Shown here: positions 42,267 to 54,184 of the stretch, in pieces
Numbering within the stretch: position 1 is the stretch's first letter
Layout: every line of letters begins with the position of its first letter
Assembly (NCBI GenBank): GCA_949152475.1
Contig: OX424560.1
Location: 40,121,719-40,185,718, forward strand
From: Terebella lapidaria
Taxonomy: Eukaryota; Annelida; Polychaeta; Terebellida; Terebellidae
DNA: 64,000 nt
Direction: 5' to 3'
The notes under the pieces: generated by a model
Told to the model about the DNA's origin: nothing
Databases searched by the model: none
What the model saw: only the letters and a program-made list of their open reading frames with translations
Program-made: the position numbers and the translations under genes

Positions 42267-42611
42267 GTTCCATGAACGAAATACAATTTCAAGTGCATAT
42301 CTACTGTTGGCATGGCTGATCTGGTTCCAGCCAATCAGCGAGCGTTCACCTCTGAGCCCATTCTTAACAAGAAAATGCATCATAGCTGTCCCCAAAAACC
42401 AACTTCGTCTGATGAAAAGAAATCAGATTCTGTGTTGCTTTAGGAATCCCGGTCACGACCTGCGAGCTGCGACCTGCGATATGCCACCTAGCGAGCCATA
42501 AAGTGCGACCTGCGACATACGACAATGTGTCTGTTACAACATGAAATGATCTCGATATATGACTTATTCCGTAGTGAGCGATGGTTTAATATGATAGATA
42601 GATAGATTTTT

Positions 42612-43763
42612 AGGGGCCGGTCATTATTTATCAGGTGGGGGGGGGGGGGGGGGGGGGGGTCACACTTTAATTTTCAACATTATTTTGGTCATACTTTTAT
42701 TTCCGATGGGACTGGGGGGGGGGGGGGGGTGGTCGGAGTTTGAAATTGAGTTATTTTGGGAAAATCTGAATGGTAAAATAGTTAAATAATTAGGTGGGAA
42801 CAATCCACTCAATATCAGTACATGGACTGATTGGAGTAAGCGATGGAATTTCATAACATTTTCAGTCAAAACCATAATCTCACTGAAACCGGATCTTGCA
42901 GAGGACCATCCATGAACACTAACATCAAGAGATGCCGCAATCCGTGTGCATCAGGGCTCACAATTAATAATTTCATCCAGGAGCTAAAGGCTCCTATTTC
43001 GCTCCCATTCAACAATTTTCAGGAACCAATTTGCTCATAGAAGCATATTTCAATATCACTTTACATATTTTCATCAGCCAATTGGCTCGTGAGCTCTATT
43101 GCGTTGGAGCAAATCTGAAATGTTATGAGCCTATGGCTACCCACAAGTGGCAATTCTGAGCCCTGATGTGCATTGATCAACGCTCATCACTCAGATTGAA
43201 ACATTGTCACCAAGAATCAACTTTGGACCTAACGGACCAGCACTACAGCTGAACATGGTGCCAACAAGGACGAACCCAGATCAGCAGGGTCCTGTCACAA
43301 ACCACGGATCAACCAGTCCATACCACCCTGAGCAACATATCATCCCTTCCGATGAACCCGAACTAGCATGTCAGAACCACAGACCGGTTTTCCACTCAAA
43401 ATTTTGTCAACACATGACCCCACTGAGGATATTCCCCAAAGACCTCAAGACTATCACAGACCACCATGTAAAAGACATGGACCTTTTTACACAGAATGGC
43501 AAAATAGTCCTGGATCGCCTCGGATGACCCGGATAGTGAATCTGACTCACATGATTTGGGTGGTGGCAGAACATTATGAGCCCATCATAGAGCCAACACA
43601 TACCTGATTCAAGACTAGAATATTTTGGATCTTGGTGGGGGGGGGGGGGGGGGGTCATAGATTGGTTTTCCATAACGATGGGGGGGGGGGGGTCAAACTT
43701 TGAAAACTCATTTCTCGGAAAAACCATCCAACCCCCCCCCCCAGTAAATAATGACCGGCCCCT
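42612..43763. mobile_element. Inverted-repeat element with poly-G tracts
   Basis: AGGGGCCGGTCATTATTTA (42612) is mirrored by TAAATAATGACCGGCCCCT ending at 43763. Two poly-G tracts of 13-23 bases occur near each end. The interior contains small ORFs without recognised domains and a nested hAT-like MITE. Flanks give no clear duplication. Confidence 0.75.
42952..43165. mobile_element. hAT-like MITE nested in the poly-G element
   Basis: CAGGGCTCACAATT at the left and CAATTCTGAGCCCTG at the right are inverted. The flanking octamers GTGTGCAT (42944-42951) and ATGTGCAT (43166-43173) differ at one base, fitting a hAT-type 8-bp duplication. Length 214 bp. Confidence 0.82.
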
Positions 43764-44479
43764 TATTTCTCAATTTCTATAGCATTTCAAATTAGTGAGT
43801 AACATACATATACATATACATATATATATATTGAAATTGACGGACCAAAGTAGCTTACAGCTGTCTTCCCTATGGCCCGTGAAAAAAAAAATGACAAGAA
43901 AAAAAAAACACCCCGAAAAATATAAAACCAACAAAAAAACACGACGGTATCAAAGCTCAACACTAAACATAAAAAACGTTACTTAAGTCTAAAATAATAA
44001 TAATCATTACAAATGTATGAGCGTGATATCTGAGTGTTCATGATCTGAGTGTGACATGAAAAATGTATTGTAGCGGTTTTACGACTTCGATTTGGTGCCG
44101 TGTTTGTTTGTTTTCTCTCGTTGTGTTTATTTTTCGTATAGTTCTTGTGCAATACTTCTCGTGTCTGTGTCCGAACGCTATAGACAATTTTTTGTGAGAC
44201 GTCCGCAATTCCATAGTATTTCTCTGGTTAGAGAACATGAAGTGCTGAAACATAATTAATTCAAAGACACAGGTTTTATTACCAATATACGACGATCAGA
44301 TAATCACTTACAAAAAATAGGCAATATTCCCAAATTACACATTGACCAGGTTTAGACTAAGTCACCAGGCAGTACAATATAGAAAGGTTAGGCCTACACC
44401 GGGTCCAGGTTTAGATTAAGACCCTGCTTTAACGTTAAGCTCCAGATCTAACGACGATCTCGTCCTACGCCAAGTCCCT

Positions 44480-45220
44480 GGCTCCGCACCTCTTTCGTCT
44501 CCAGAGGTATGTGAATGTGGAGTCAGTCTGTCCGTCCTCTGCGGAGATGCCGTCTGTGTGGAGCTCCTCACTGCGGAGGTCCTCGTCACTGCGGAGGGTC
44601 CTCCGCACGTCTACAACGCCTCCCTCGTCCGCAGATGCGGGGAAACCATCACAAGCAGAGACTGGGGTGTCTCCGCACGTCAGTAACTTCCCTCACTATT
44701 CCACGGGTGCAGAGTCTCCATCAGGGGTCTTTCTTCACCCTCGCTTGCACCACTGTGCAAGAAGAGATGGTCGCCTTGCCGTCAGCTGTAAGTTAAGAAG
44801 GCCGGGGTCCATAACTTGTAGGGCCGTTGGACCGGGCTCATTGGATTGGCATCAGTGGGACCCACACCCTTCCCGTTTACATTTCCTGTAAATCGAGTCT
44901 CAGTCTCAACGGCTCCGCACTGCGGAGGTCATCTAGTGCGGAGGTAGTGGAGGCAGAAATCGTCTAAGTCCCTCTCATGTCCGTCCTAGAAGGACAGAGC
45001 CATCACAGGGTGATCCGTTGTCCTCGGTGTCCCGTTAATACTGAGCTCTCAGAGAGCTGTGGCTGCCTCCTTTTATTGTCCATTCCACCGGAAGCTGTTC
45101 TGCGCATGTGAATGCCCGGTCTTCCGCAAGCACGTGCTCATGGCTCCGCATGCACGTGGTCGAACCTCCGCAAGAACGTGGACAAAACTTCCGCGGGTGG
45201 TTATGCGGAGGAACCAAGTG
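44480..45220. repeat. Cluster of TCCGCA/TGCGGA words
   Basis: About fifteen copies of CTCCGCA, TGCGGAG or close forms occur in both orientations within 740 bp (for example near 44486, 44539, 44572, 44593, 44672, 44913, 44938, 45146, 45166 and 45205). Spacing is irregular, so this is not a simple tandem repeat. It lies directly upstream of the second LTR-like repeat. Confidence 0.7.
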
Positions 45221-45250
45221 GTTTTAGGAGTTTGTTATATTATAAATACC

Positions 45251-45886
45251 TGTGGCGATTTTGCCCAAAGATAGCTGCAGGAGTTTGACCTTTTCACTCA
45301 CTATTCTTGTTTTGGCTGCTTCGTGTTCGAAGCCCGTGCGCTGCTTAGCAACGCACAGTTAATCATAGCCCCACTATACTGCAAATAATGCTCTGACGTC
45401 ACGCCCTTGTTTCTCGTGTGCTGGCAGCTATATTGCCCGTCTTGCTTACTCGGTGTTGTCTCAGAGCAGTCAAGGCGAGAGGTCGAAGGTGGGCACGGCC
45501 ATGTGCTCCATGTCCCCCTTCTCTGGCGGGCTCGCTAGGACCCCGGGGGCAATTTGCAATTGGGGGCCCAGGAGGGAAGCTACTCAGATCAGGGGGTGCA
45601 CGCCCCCTGGAACGGTAGTATCTCGCCCTGGGATGGTGCGACACAGGCTCTGGCAGACCGTCGGGCTGTCCGGGGTTCTATCCCCGCGGCAGGGCCGTCA
45701 GCGAGGCCGGCCAAGCAACACACCCACGTGCGCATGCTCCGGGCGCCACCCCCATGGCGTTCTGGGCTCGTCACTCCGGGCTACATTACCATGATGATGT
45801 ATTGTCTGAGTAATGTATGAATGGCTGGACTTGTTCGACGGACTGGTTACCTGGTTATAGTTCTAAAGTAATTATCTACGCCTGCC
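45251..45886 (+). mobile_element. LTR-like dispersed repeat, copy 2 (fossil)
   Basis: Same orientation and order of blocks as 5589-6330, beginning TGTGGCGATTTTGCC, with perhaps 65-70% identity by eye. TATA-like sequence is weaker here. Old; no flanking coding region assigned. Confidence 0.45.
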
Positions 45887-46118
45887 ATGATTCCACAGAG
45901 AGTGGCTGATCCGCAAGGACCTCAGATAGCTGGCGTCAAACTTTACATATCAAATAAGCAAGTTGCATTTTGTTGCTTGAGGTCGCAGTTTGTAACGTTA
46001 GCTCGCATGTCACAGTTCGCAAGTTATAGGGTGCAGGTCACAATTTATAGCTCGCAGGTCACATATCAGTTTATTGCTCGAAGTTCGCAACTCGCATGTT
46101 GTCACCAGGATTCCATAT

Positions 46119-48089
46119 TTTAGGCACTTGCTATATCACTGTATATATATATATATTAAGTATATATATACTTAATTTAAACGTCTTTATGGATTTGTTT
46201 AAAATTGTGGCTAAGATTTCCTCGCCCTATATCACTAAATATACTATTGCATTCCAATACTACCAGGAAATCCACCATAAATGGAAGTCAGTTTATTTAT
46301 ACCAACAACATTTCCAGAAATTCAGATAATCCTATTATGGTGTCGCAAATTCATCCCATAACACACATATCGAAACATATGTATTAACGATACTGCAACG
46401 TTTTAATGCATTCATATTCGCCACTTCCTGCATTCGTGTCTCCAGATGATATGTGGTATCAAAGTGATACCAACAACAGGAACACATAATACCAGTACTA
46501 TAACGGTTACTCTATTATAAATGTTTGACTGTGACCAAGATTTCTCAGCCATCGTGGGCCATGATAAATCCCACATAACAACATCTATAAAAAAAACATT
46601 GTACAATTTTGTTATTCATTGCCATCCAAGCTATAGCAAGCTTTCATCACCTCTATTACTAGTATACGAGTTCCTTAAATACAAGAAATGATGGTTGCAT
46701 GCTTGATCAAGTTGTTGTGTGCTGACTTGCCTGACTGGTTGTCTGTAGGCCTGTAGTAGTCTAGTGTGCAACGTGCGCTTGAAAAAATTGTTTTTGTCTT
46801 TTCTCTGCTCTAGGCATGATAGAAGTGTGATTCTGGTGTCCGTTCTTAGGTTTCAAGGGTTGAGGAATGGAAAAATAAAAACAGTTCACTAACATTTATA
46901 CAATATGTTAATTGAAAAAGGCACTTTGGTATTTGAACGTCAGGAATAGCGATATACAGAGGAAGTCTGTCTTGACGTAGCTGCACTATTCATGCCTAGT
47001 TATTATTATATGGAACAAAACAATTCAATGAATGCACCACCAACATTTTCATTCAATGACATTGAATACATATGAAGAAAAAGTGAAACAAATGGTCATA
47101 CAGGTCAAACACTACCTACTGTACTTGCTAAACATTCGTTTCTAAGGTTTGTCTTGTGGCACAATTTTTTTACTTGATATTTATTGCTGTATGTGTAAAA
47201 CAAATACAATTTGGCCACTGTTGTCAAAAACCAAAACCTGATTCTCAGTTACGGATTATACAATATATAACACATGTGGTTCAACCATAGTCACTTCCAT
47301 TGCTCACACATCAAAGTCACTTTCATCGCTCACGCTGACGTCATCAATATTGTTGCAATCGTCACTGCACATACAACCATCATGCATGGGTGAACATGTT
47401 GTCGACATGTACATCTTTTTGTGCTGCAAGGGGTCGAGGATTTGCACGCACATTTCCCAGTGTCTAGCACTGGGCTGCGACATCCATGAAATGTCATGCC
47501 TATAAACAGCTTCTATCTATACTCTTCTGACTTCTATTCCGGATGGCAGTTTGGAAATTGGCGCTGCAGAATGGTGTTATCATGGCATGGAGGTAATTTT
47601 GTGACGTCGGTCGTGTGCCGGCTCCACTTCACACCAGGTACACCGCTGGTGTTGGAGTCTTGGCGTGCAACATGTGTTGTGTTAACTGGGAGCGGAAGTG
47701 GTATATAAGTTGTCTTATCTCGTACTCGTAGATCTTGGACTGTTGTCCTATTAACTTACCAGTATTGCGAGATCTCTTGCTGATGCTGATGGTGCGAAGT
47801 TGAGTGTCACAAAAGCTGATCTCCTCCACGATCTTCGAGATAAGGCAAATTGGGTACCGCTTCCATTAATAACAGCTACCAATATTTTTGGAGGTAGAGG
47901 ATCGTTGATTCGACTGTGTGGGTAAAGTGGTAAAAGGACAAAAATTGCACAATAAAGCAAATGGCTTACACCACTGTCTCTGCTAGCAAATGCTTAACGA
48001 GTAGAGAAGCCTGTCTAGCACACGGTAGGCCTATCATCAGTGAAAGTTTAACATCACCACTGGAGAGTTTCCGAATGCAGTAAACACAA
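46119..48089. other. Intergenic, no gene recognised
   Basis: A TA-rich microsatellite lies at 46141-46172. Between about 47300 and 47485 the - strand contains a run of CxC/CxxxC cysteine patterns followed by an acidic stretch, which looks like relic coding sequence of a transposon. I cannot name it. Nothing else stands out. Confidence 0.35.
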
Positions 48090-48780
48090 TGACCGCTCCT
48101 GTGACAGATCACTATGTCAACAGCAGCCAATACGATGAACTAGTGGCACACTTCACTAGCAAAGTTCAACAACAAAAATGCCTGGAAGACACTCTGCTCC
48201 GATCCAAGTCTATAGGAGACAGTTTGCACCAAATAGAATAATCAAATGGTTAGAAACATGTGTCAGACGAGAAGAGTATTACACTTGACCCTGACAAATT
48301 CACAATCGCAGCTGGTTCTATGGAGTGTCCCGGGTTTGAGATACCCAAAATAAGGTGCAAATCTTAGACAAAACAAAACCAACTTGCCTCATCACAGATT
48401 GATCATGAACTGGGATCTGATATTGGCTACAACAGAATCAACATTGGTGCCCGAAGATTGACATGAAGAACCTCTTCAGCTGTCTGATGGTTGGAAGAAT
48501 ACCCTGGCTGGAATTTGTTTCACCCACTTGGGCGAGTCTCGATATACAACAATCGAGGGTGAAGCTCTCGTTGTAGTGAATGTATTGGAACGTGCCAGGT
48601 GTTTTGTACTTGGATGCACATCGTGGCAGTGGACCAGGGTATATTGGGACCCCTCGACGACTCAATAACCCACGGACCCAAGACCGAAAGAAAACGTCAG
48701 CAGTGACGACAGTCTCAAGCAGCTTATAAACATACTGGAGCAAAGCGATATAACAGCATCTTCCTAATGGTAACCTCAAA
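48090..48780 (+). mobile_element. Ty3/Gypsy pol remnant (fossil)
   Basis: The + strand shows, in several frames, wording of the end of a reverse transcriptase and of an RNase H domain of Ty3/Gypsy type (a stretch of FTHLGESRYTTIEGEALVV type near 48517-48570). It is heavily decayed with many breaks. No LTRs or other parts were found near it. Old. Confidence 0.7.
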
Positions 48781-48955
48781 ACCTGAGTGAACAAACACTA
48801 CTATTTTCATGAACATTTATACACAATAAATGCTTTAATTGCACCCAGGCCGCCCACTCTGCCAACCAAGGTGTCTCCAAGATGACAAGCGAGCAAAGGT
48901 ATCAATATTCTGGCCGGGTATAAAAAATGACGTTAAATATTAAACATGAATGTTC

Positions 48956-51078
48956 CACCCCCTGTTCGCGGCACAGCGGTAAATCAATTCTTGACGTTAT
49001 CAGTTTTAAATTCTTGACGTTATGCGCAAAATTCTTGACGTTATGCGCGAAATTCTTGACGATATACTTTTGTGTAGCCACAGAAAAGACAATTGAGTAC
49101 GTTTAATAATGAAATAAACCTGATGTGGAACAATTAATATCGTGATAGTTATGCGCACAGTACACATATACTATATATATCTTGATATGTAGTCCAACTG
49201 TGGATTCAAGCACCATTGTAAGTAATATACAATGGGCGTTCGATGGTTAACTCTAAATATTGTTCTCCAGCTCTTGAAAAGGCGCAAAAACCGGTCAATA
49301 AGTAAATGTAATGACTATTTGATTCATCAGTAGTTTGTACAATGATGTTACATACGGAAAAAGTGGTTATTAATAGGGAAACCTACGCATCCCCAATTTT
49401 GCACGGCGTTAAATTATTGACGTTATGATTACACAAGTTAATCATTCTTGACGTTATATCACAGAGAAGTTGACGATATTGGTTTTTATTGATTTAAAGA
49501 AAAAACATGTTTATAAAAGAAAGAAAAATGTAATAATAGTATTAAATGTATTATTGATAAGTATTTAATATATGTTGACGTTTAACCTGTTATAAGGCGT
49601 CATGGTGCTAGTATTTAAAATATGTTGACGTTTAACCTGTTATAAAGCGTCATGATGCTACATAACAACCGTGTGCTCATTCCATGGCCTGGAAATCTAT
49701 TATGTTCGCAACAGAAATGTTTTTCCCAGCGTGAAGAAAGTCCTTTAGGGTATATGTGATTGACCGATGGTCGTTGACATCACCCTATATGTATTTCTTT
49801 TTGTTTCCCGACTTCTCTGACGACTCTTTTAGATTCAGCATAGGCCTACATTGGTGTATAATTCTCGACATTGCAATAAAAGCCGAGACATTCCGGTGAT
49901 CTCATCCAATATACTGCTAATATTAATGTCTTAAATTTGGTGACAATTTAAGTGCTGTTTTAAATTAGTTTGCGGCTGGTATGCGACAATTGCTTCATGC
50001 ATTCTCCTGCCAGTTATTTATTTCTGACCTCTCCAAGTATAATCAATTTGCGTTATATAACTACGCCAACAAAGTTACCACTAGAAATGTGTTGTATTGC
50101 AGCGATGGTCAGTGATACATTGGTTTTGAGCATGAATTTTGTAGGATGTTTTTTTTTAAAAAACAGACTTGCCGACGGCTACGAAAGCTCAGGGCCAAAA
50201 ACCAGTACTGGCGGTCAGGCAAAGATATGGCACGTCTGAGTAGACTTTGGGGGAGATAATTTGATTGAGGGTGTTCACAATTTGCCGTGTCATTTACTTT
50301 GATGTGACTGATCGTATGACGATCTATATGAACTGTATAGATATTGGTGTGGCGCTTTCGTATGGGAATAAACTATGTAACCACGTTTTATATTTTATAT
50401 GACATGTTAAAATGTGTGAGGATGTTTTTTTCTTGCATTTTGTAATACGTCATAAGTATTTCCAATTTTGTTTTTACATATTTAGCATCGTATTTTATCT
50501 GCAAGAGGAAACCACTCTTTTATTCAATTTTACTACTTAATTAAATTGCAATCATGCGTCAAAAATAAAGACAAAAATTTCTAACATAGCTTTCAATAAC
50601 GTCAAGCATGACGAACTAACGTCAATAATACCGAACTTATCATTGTTGGTGGAAAACGACTGACAGGTATGTTTAATTTAACATCTGGGCTTTGAACCTT
50701 TCAATGCTTAATCATAAATGAGCCGCCAATATGCTAGAGCTCATTTCCAGTACATAGCGGATTCATTGCATGGAAATAAAATGCATTTAGTACATTCGGA
50801 TAAGTGCAAGGCACGATCTTCAACTTTTTTACATCTCAGAGCGTGGTTGGGATGCCATAATGCTTCGTCTAACTCATAAATCGAAGATATAGTCACCCTG
50901 TTACTAATTACCTGAACACAATTAGATAATTTAAGCTGAGATCGCGATAGAACAAAACATAAACAAAGATATCGTCAAGAATTTCGCACATAACGTCAAG
51001 AATATTGCGCATCACGTCAAGAATTTAGAAGCGATAACGTCAAAAATTTACTTACCGCTGTGCCGCGAACAGGGGGTG
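48956..51078. mobile_element. 2.1-kb TIR element with iterated TTGACGTTAT motifs
   Basis: The ends CACCCCCTGTTCGCGGCACA and the inverse ending at 51078 form TIRs. ATGTTC flanks both sides (48950-48955 and 51079-51084). Just inside each TIR are three or four repeats of the form AATTCTTGACGTTATGCGC, inverted between the ends, and more lone TTGACGTTAT-like words lie near 49417, 49449, 49575, 49625 and 50598-50630. A 50-bp direct repeat (TATTTAATATATGTTGACGT type) sits at 49560-49655. No transposase ORF is visible. Confidence 0.8.
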
Positions 51079-51197
51079 ATGTTCGAATGAAAGAGTCTGC
51101 ACATCAGAAACTCTGCTATTTGGCAATCCCGATAATAAAATATGTTTATACAAAAAATGACATCACTCACATACGACCACAGTGACCGGGACGATGG

Positions 51198-51320
51198 TAG
51201 CCCTGAAAACAAGGCAAAAGCAGGGTGTATTTTAAGATTTTTTTTTTCGTTCACCCTGCTTGGTGAACGAAAAAAAAAAATCTTAAAATACACCCTGCTT
51301 TTGCCTTGTTTTCAGGGCTA
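51198..51320. mobile_element. 123-bp near-perfect snapback element with 9-bp target duplication
   Basis: TAGCCCTGAAAACAAGGCAA on the left is mirrored on the right. The arms of about 58 bp differ by one base in an A/T run and enclose a loop of about 6 bp (CTGCTT). It is flanked by GGACGATGG at 51189-51197 and 51321-51329. A poly-G run follows at 51334-51352. Confidence 0.9.
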
Positions 51321-51911
51321 GGACGATGGGGCCGGGGGGGGGGGGGGGGGGGTTACATCCAGCGTTCATATGGTCTATATATTTTCTTCATAACGTGTGT
51401 GCAAACTGGATATCGGCATCAAGTTTACTGATAAAATCAGTAAGGCTAGGGATATTATCAATCATAAATTATGATATAAGAAAGCATGTACGTGAACTCA
51501 CAAAATACGATATAATGTATTGCGCATCTCGCACGGTAAGCTAGGCTTCTGCATGGCTCTCCATAATAAGGTCCGCTGATGTAACACGTGCTTTTGTTTA
51601 CAAACAAAGTCAAAGGTGGTATGATTTTCGCTAACCTGCTAACTGTTCCAGCAAAATCATCAATACAAGCGGTTCATTTTTACCAAAGGTTATATATTTG
51701 TTGATACTGTTAGATGGAAACAGTTCCACTAGCGCATTCGCCTAGTTCGATCGAGCTTCATTCGTAACTAGAACATTCGGTTTCCCAAGATAATTAAGAT
51801 AAAAAGCCCATGATAATTTTCTACCCCGTACTCCCCTCTCCCCCTCCGCCCCCAGCAAACGCATGCTTCCGAAGCGGACAGCAAAATATCGCAAACAATG
51901 TGTTCCCTTTC

Positions 51912-53083
51912 CACCCTGCAAAATGGCATAGAGCGTTGACCGACCTAGATCTATTGTTTTGGGGTCAGGTCATGTTATTGTCAACGCTGTAAAGCTAACT
52001 TTTTCTGAACTGATTACGACACATAGTGATTAAAATATTTTTTCTATAAAATACTGACCATATTACTTAAGAACAAGTTTTCGATGCACTGTGCGAGACA
52101 CCAATGTACAGTCCTGTGCTGTCCAATTATTCATTGGAGTCTGAATAGTCAAGAAATAGGCCCTCGCCAACGAATGTGGTCCACAAATATGTAGTTTCCA
52201 AAGATAGATCACAATGTATTCGATACTAACAGCCCACATACAGCAGCACTGTATGAACTGGAGGTTTTCTAATGCTCTAAACTTCAATTGTGAGCAATAT
52301 AAAGGCACAGCGTCATCTAAATAGGGCTCTAATAATTTATAATTGTAATGCTTGTGGCGTGTCAACGCTCTAAGGACATGGTCTACGCTCTAACGCTGTC
52401 TGGTCAAAGTTACATAGGCCTTCTTCAGGAAGTATAAATCGTTATTGAGAATGTCTTGTGGTTGTTTTGATGAACAATAACCATTTTCTGAAGCGTTTTA
52501 TGTGAAGTTTCCATGAACCCATTTTGGATATTCCACCCAGTACTGTAAGCAAATCCAGACTGTTAACTTCGACCAGGCAGCTTTAGAGCGTACACCATGT
52601 CCTTAGAGCGTACACCATGTCCTTAGAGCGTTGACATGCCAGAAGCAATTCACTAATAAAATATTCGAGCAATATTCAGATGACGTTGAAACTTTATATT
52701 GCTCACAATTGAAGTTTGTAGTATTTGAAACCTCCAGTTCATACAGTGTTGCTGTACATGGGCCATAAGTTGTGAAAACATTGTGATCAATGTTTGGACA
52801 CTACATATTTGTGGACCACATCTATGGGCGAGGGCCTATTTCGGAACAAATCAGTCTCCTGTGGATAATTGAACAATACAGACTTGTCCATTGGTATCTC
52901 TTACACTTCATCGAATCCCCGATCTAAGGTAATATGGTCAGTATTTCACAGAAAAAATATTTTACTTCCCATGTGTCGGCATCAGCTGCCAAAAAGTTAG
53001 CATTACAGCGTTGACAACAACATGACCTGAACCCTAAACAAAAGAACTAGGCCGGACAACGCTCTATGCCATTTGGTAGGGTG
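51912..53083. mobile_element. Long-TIR element (about 490-bp arms) with AGAGCGT iterons
   Basis: The left arm, about 51912-52390, and the right arm, about 52590-53083, are inverted copies, at a rough estimate 80% identical, around a 200-bp spacer. The ends start CACCCTRCMAAATGGCATAG. A possible 4-bp duplication TTTC lies outside (51908-51911 and 53084-53087). AGAGCGT words recur at the ends and next to the spacer, including two exact 20-bp units at 52586-52625. Confidence 0.85.
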
Positions 53084-53146
53084 TTTCAGACCTACTCCAT
53101 CCATTCATCTGGTGTTACCCTGTATCACGAAGCTACAAGTATAAAA

Positions 53147-54125
53147 TGTTAGGCGATATATGGTCCGACGTTGTGTCCGTCGTCGTTCGTCCACAATTTT
53201 TATCTCTAAAATTTACTGTCCAATCTTTCTGATATTTTGCAAAAAAAAAAAACTAAAAATATTTTGAAAAGGGGGTATTTTTGCATTTTTTGTGTTTTGC
53301 ATTTTTTTTTCTCCAAAAATGGCAACCATTTTCAACGAAAACCGCCAATTTCTGACTTTGGCGGCCATATTCTCAAAACTGTTGAACAGTTCAGACAGTT
53401 GAGATTTTTACTTCGAAAGATTCCTCTCATATGCCTCTGTGATGTGTCCGAAAACCGCTTGGTTTCGTTGCCCTTGAATCGCCGGTTTTCGTGTTCCACG
53501 TCAAGTTCTCCTATGCTGTATAATGGGACACATTATGCCTAATATCTCACTTAATAATGAAATTAGAGACTAGGAATCAATCGTAGACACATATGAAATG
53601 ATATATGCTGAATATTGTTATGGCCTTGAATTTGACCTTGAATTTAATCTTTGGCCTCATTTTCAAGGTCAAAGCACAAAATATCTCGCTTATTATCGAC
53701 TTTACAGCTTAGGAATCAATTGTGAACACATAGGAAATGATATATGCTGAATATTATCATGACCTTCAATTTTACCTTTGACCTTATTTGCAAGCTCACA
53801 GGACGAAATGGCTAATATCTTGCTTGATATTGACTTTACGGCTTGGAAATCAATTGTGCACATATGGGAAATGATGTACCCCGTATATTTTGATGACCTT
53901 GAATTTGACCCTAGACCTCATTTTCAAGGTCAGGGCACAAAATGGCTGATATCTCGCTTATTATTGACTTCACAGCTTAGCAATCAATTGTGTACATATA
54001 GGAAATGATATATGCCGAATATTCTACTGACCTTGAATTTGACTAGTGACCTTGTTTTCAAGGTCACGGGACAAAATGGCTAATATCTATAATATAAAAC
54101 ACATATTGTCCGGTAACCTTTCATA
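53147..54125 (+). mobile_element. Second tandem-repeat element family, short copy
   Basis: The head, with GTCCGTCGTCGTTCGTCCAC-like sequence, is followed by a T-rich leader and then by about three and a half units of roughly 145 bp. Units carry TGACCTTGAATTTGACC, AAATGGCTAATATCT and GGAATCAATTGTG words. The tail AATATAAAACACATATTGTC ends in CCGGTAACC, which mirrors the GGTCCGA-type head. It ends only 60 bp before the DCAKD start codon. Confidence 0.75.
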
Positions 54126-54184
54126 GCCCTTGGGTTAATTTTTACATGTTGCAATCTTGACAAAATTCCTGCGATACTCTGTAG

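Larger units (their letters stand above)
42452..46118. repeat. Inverted pair of GCGACC-rich arrays
   Basis: The left end GGAATCCCGGTCACGACCTG is followed by several TGCGACCTGCGA words up to about 42528. The right end, about 45960-46118, is the inverse: repeated CTCGCAGGTCACA-like words ending CACCAGGATTCC. Together they may bound one old 3.7-kb element that later took in the insertions between them, or they are two separate MITEs. Confidence 0.45.

Noticed and set aside
43204-43607. 107- and 79-codon ORFs inside the poly-G element
   Set aside because: No recognisable domain, overlapping frames, and within a non-coding inverted-repeat element. Could be a relic but not supportable as a gene.
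45640-45700. tRNA-like region (TGGTGCGACAC plus GGTTCTATCC)
   Set aside because: No cloverleaf with acceptor stem and anticodon arm could be laid out. It is at most a B-box-like word inside a repeat.
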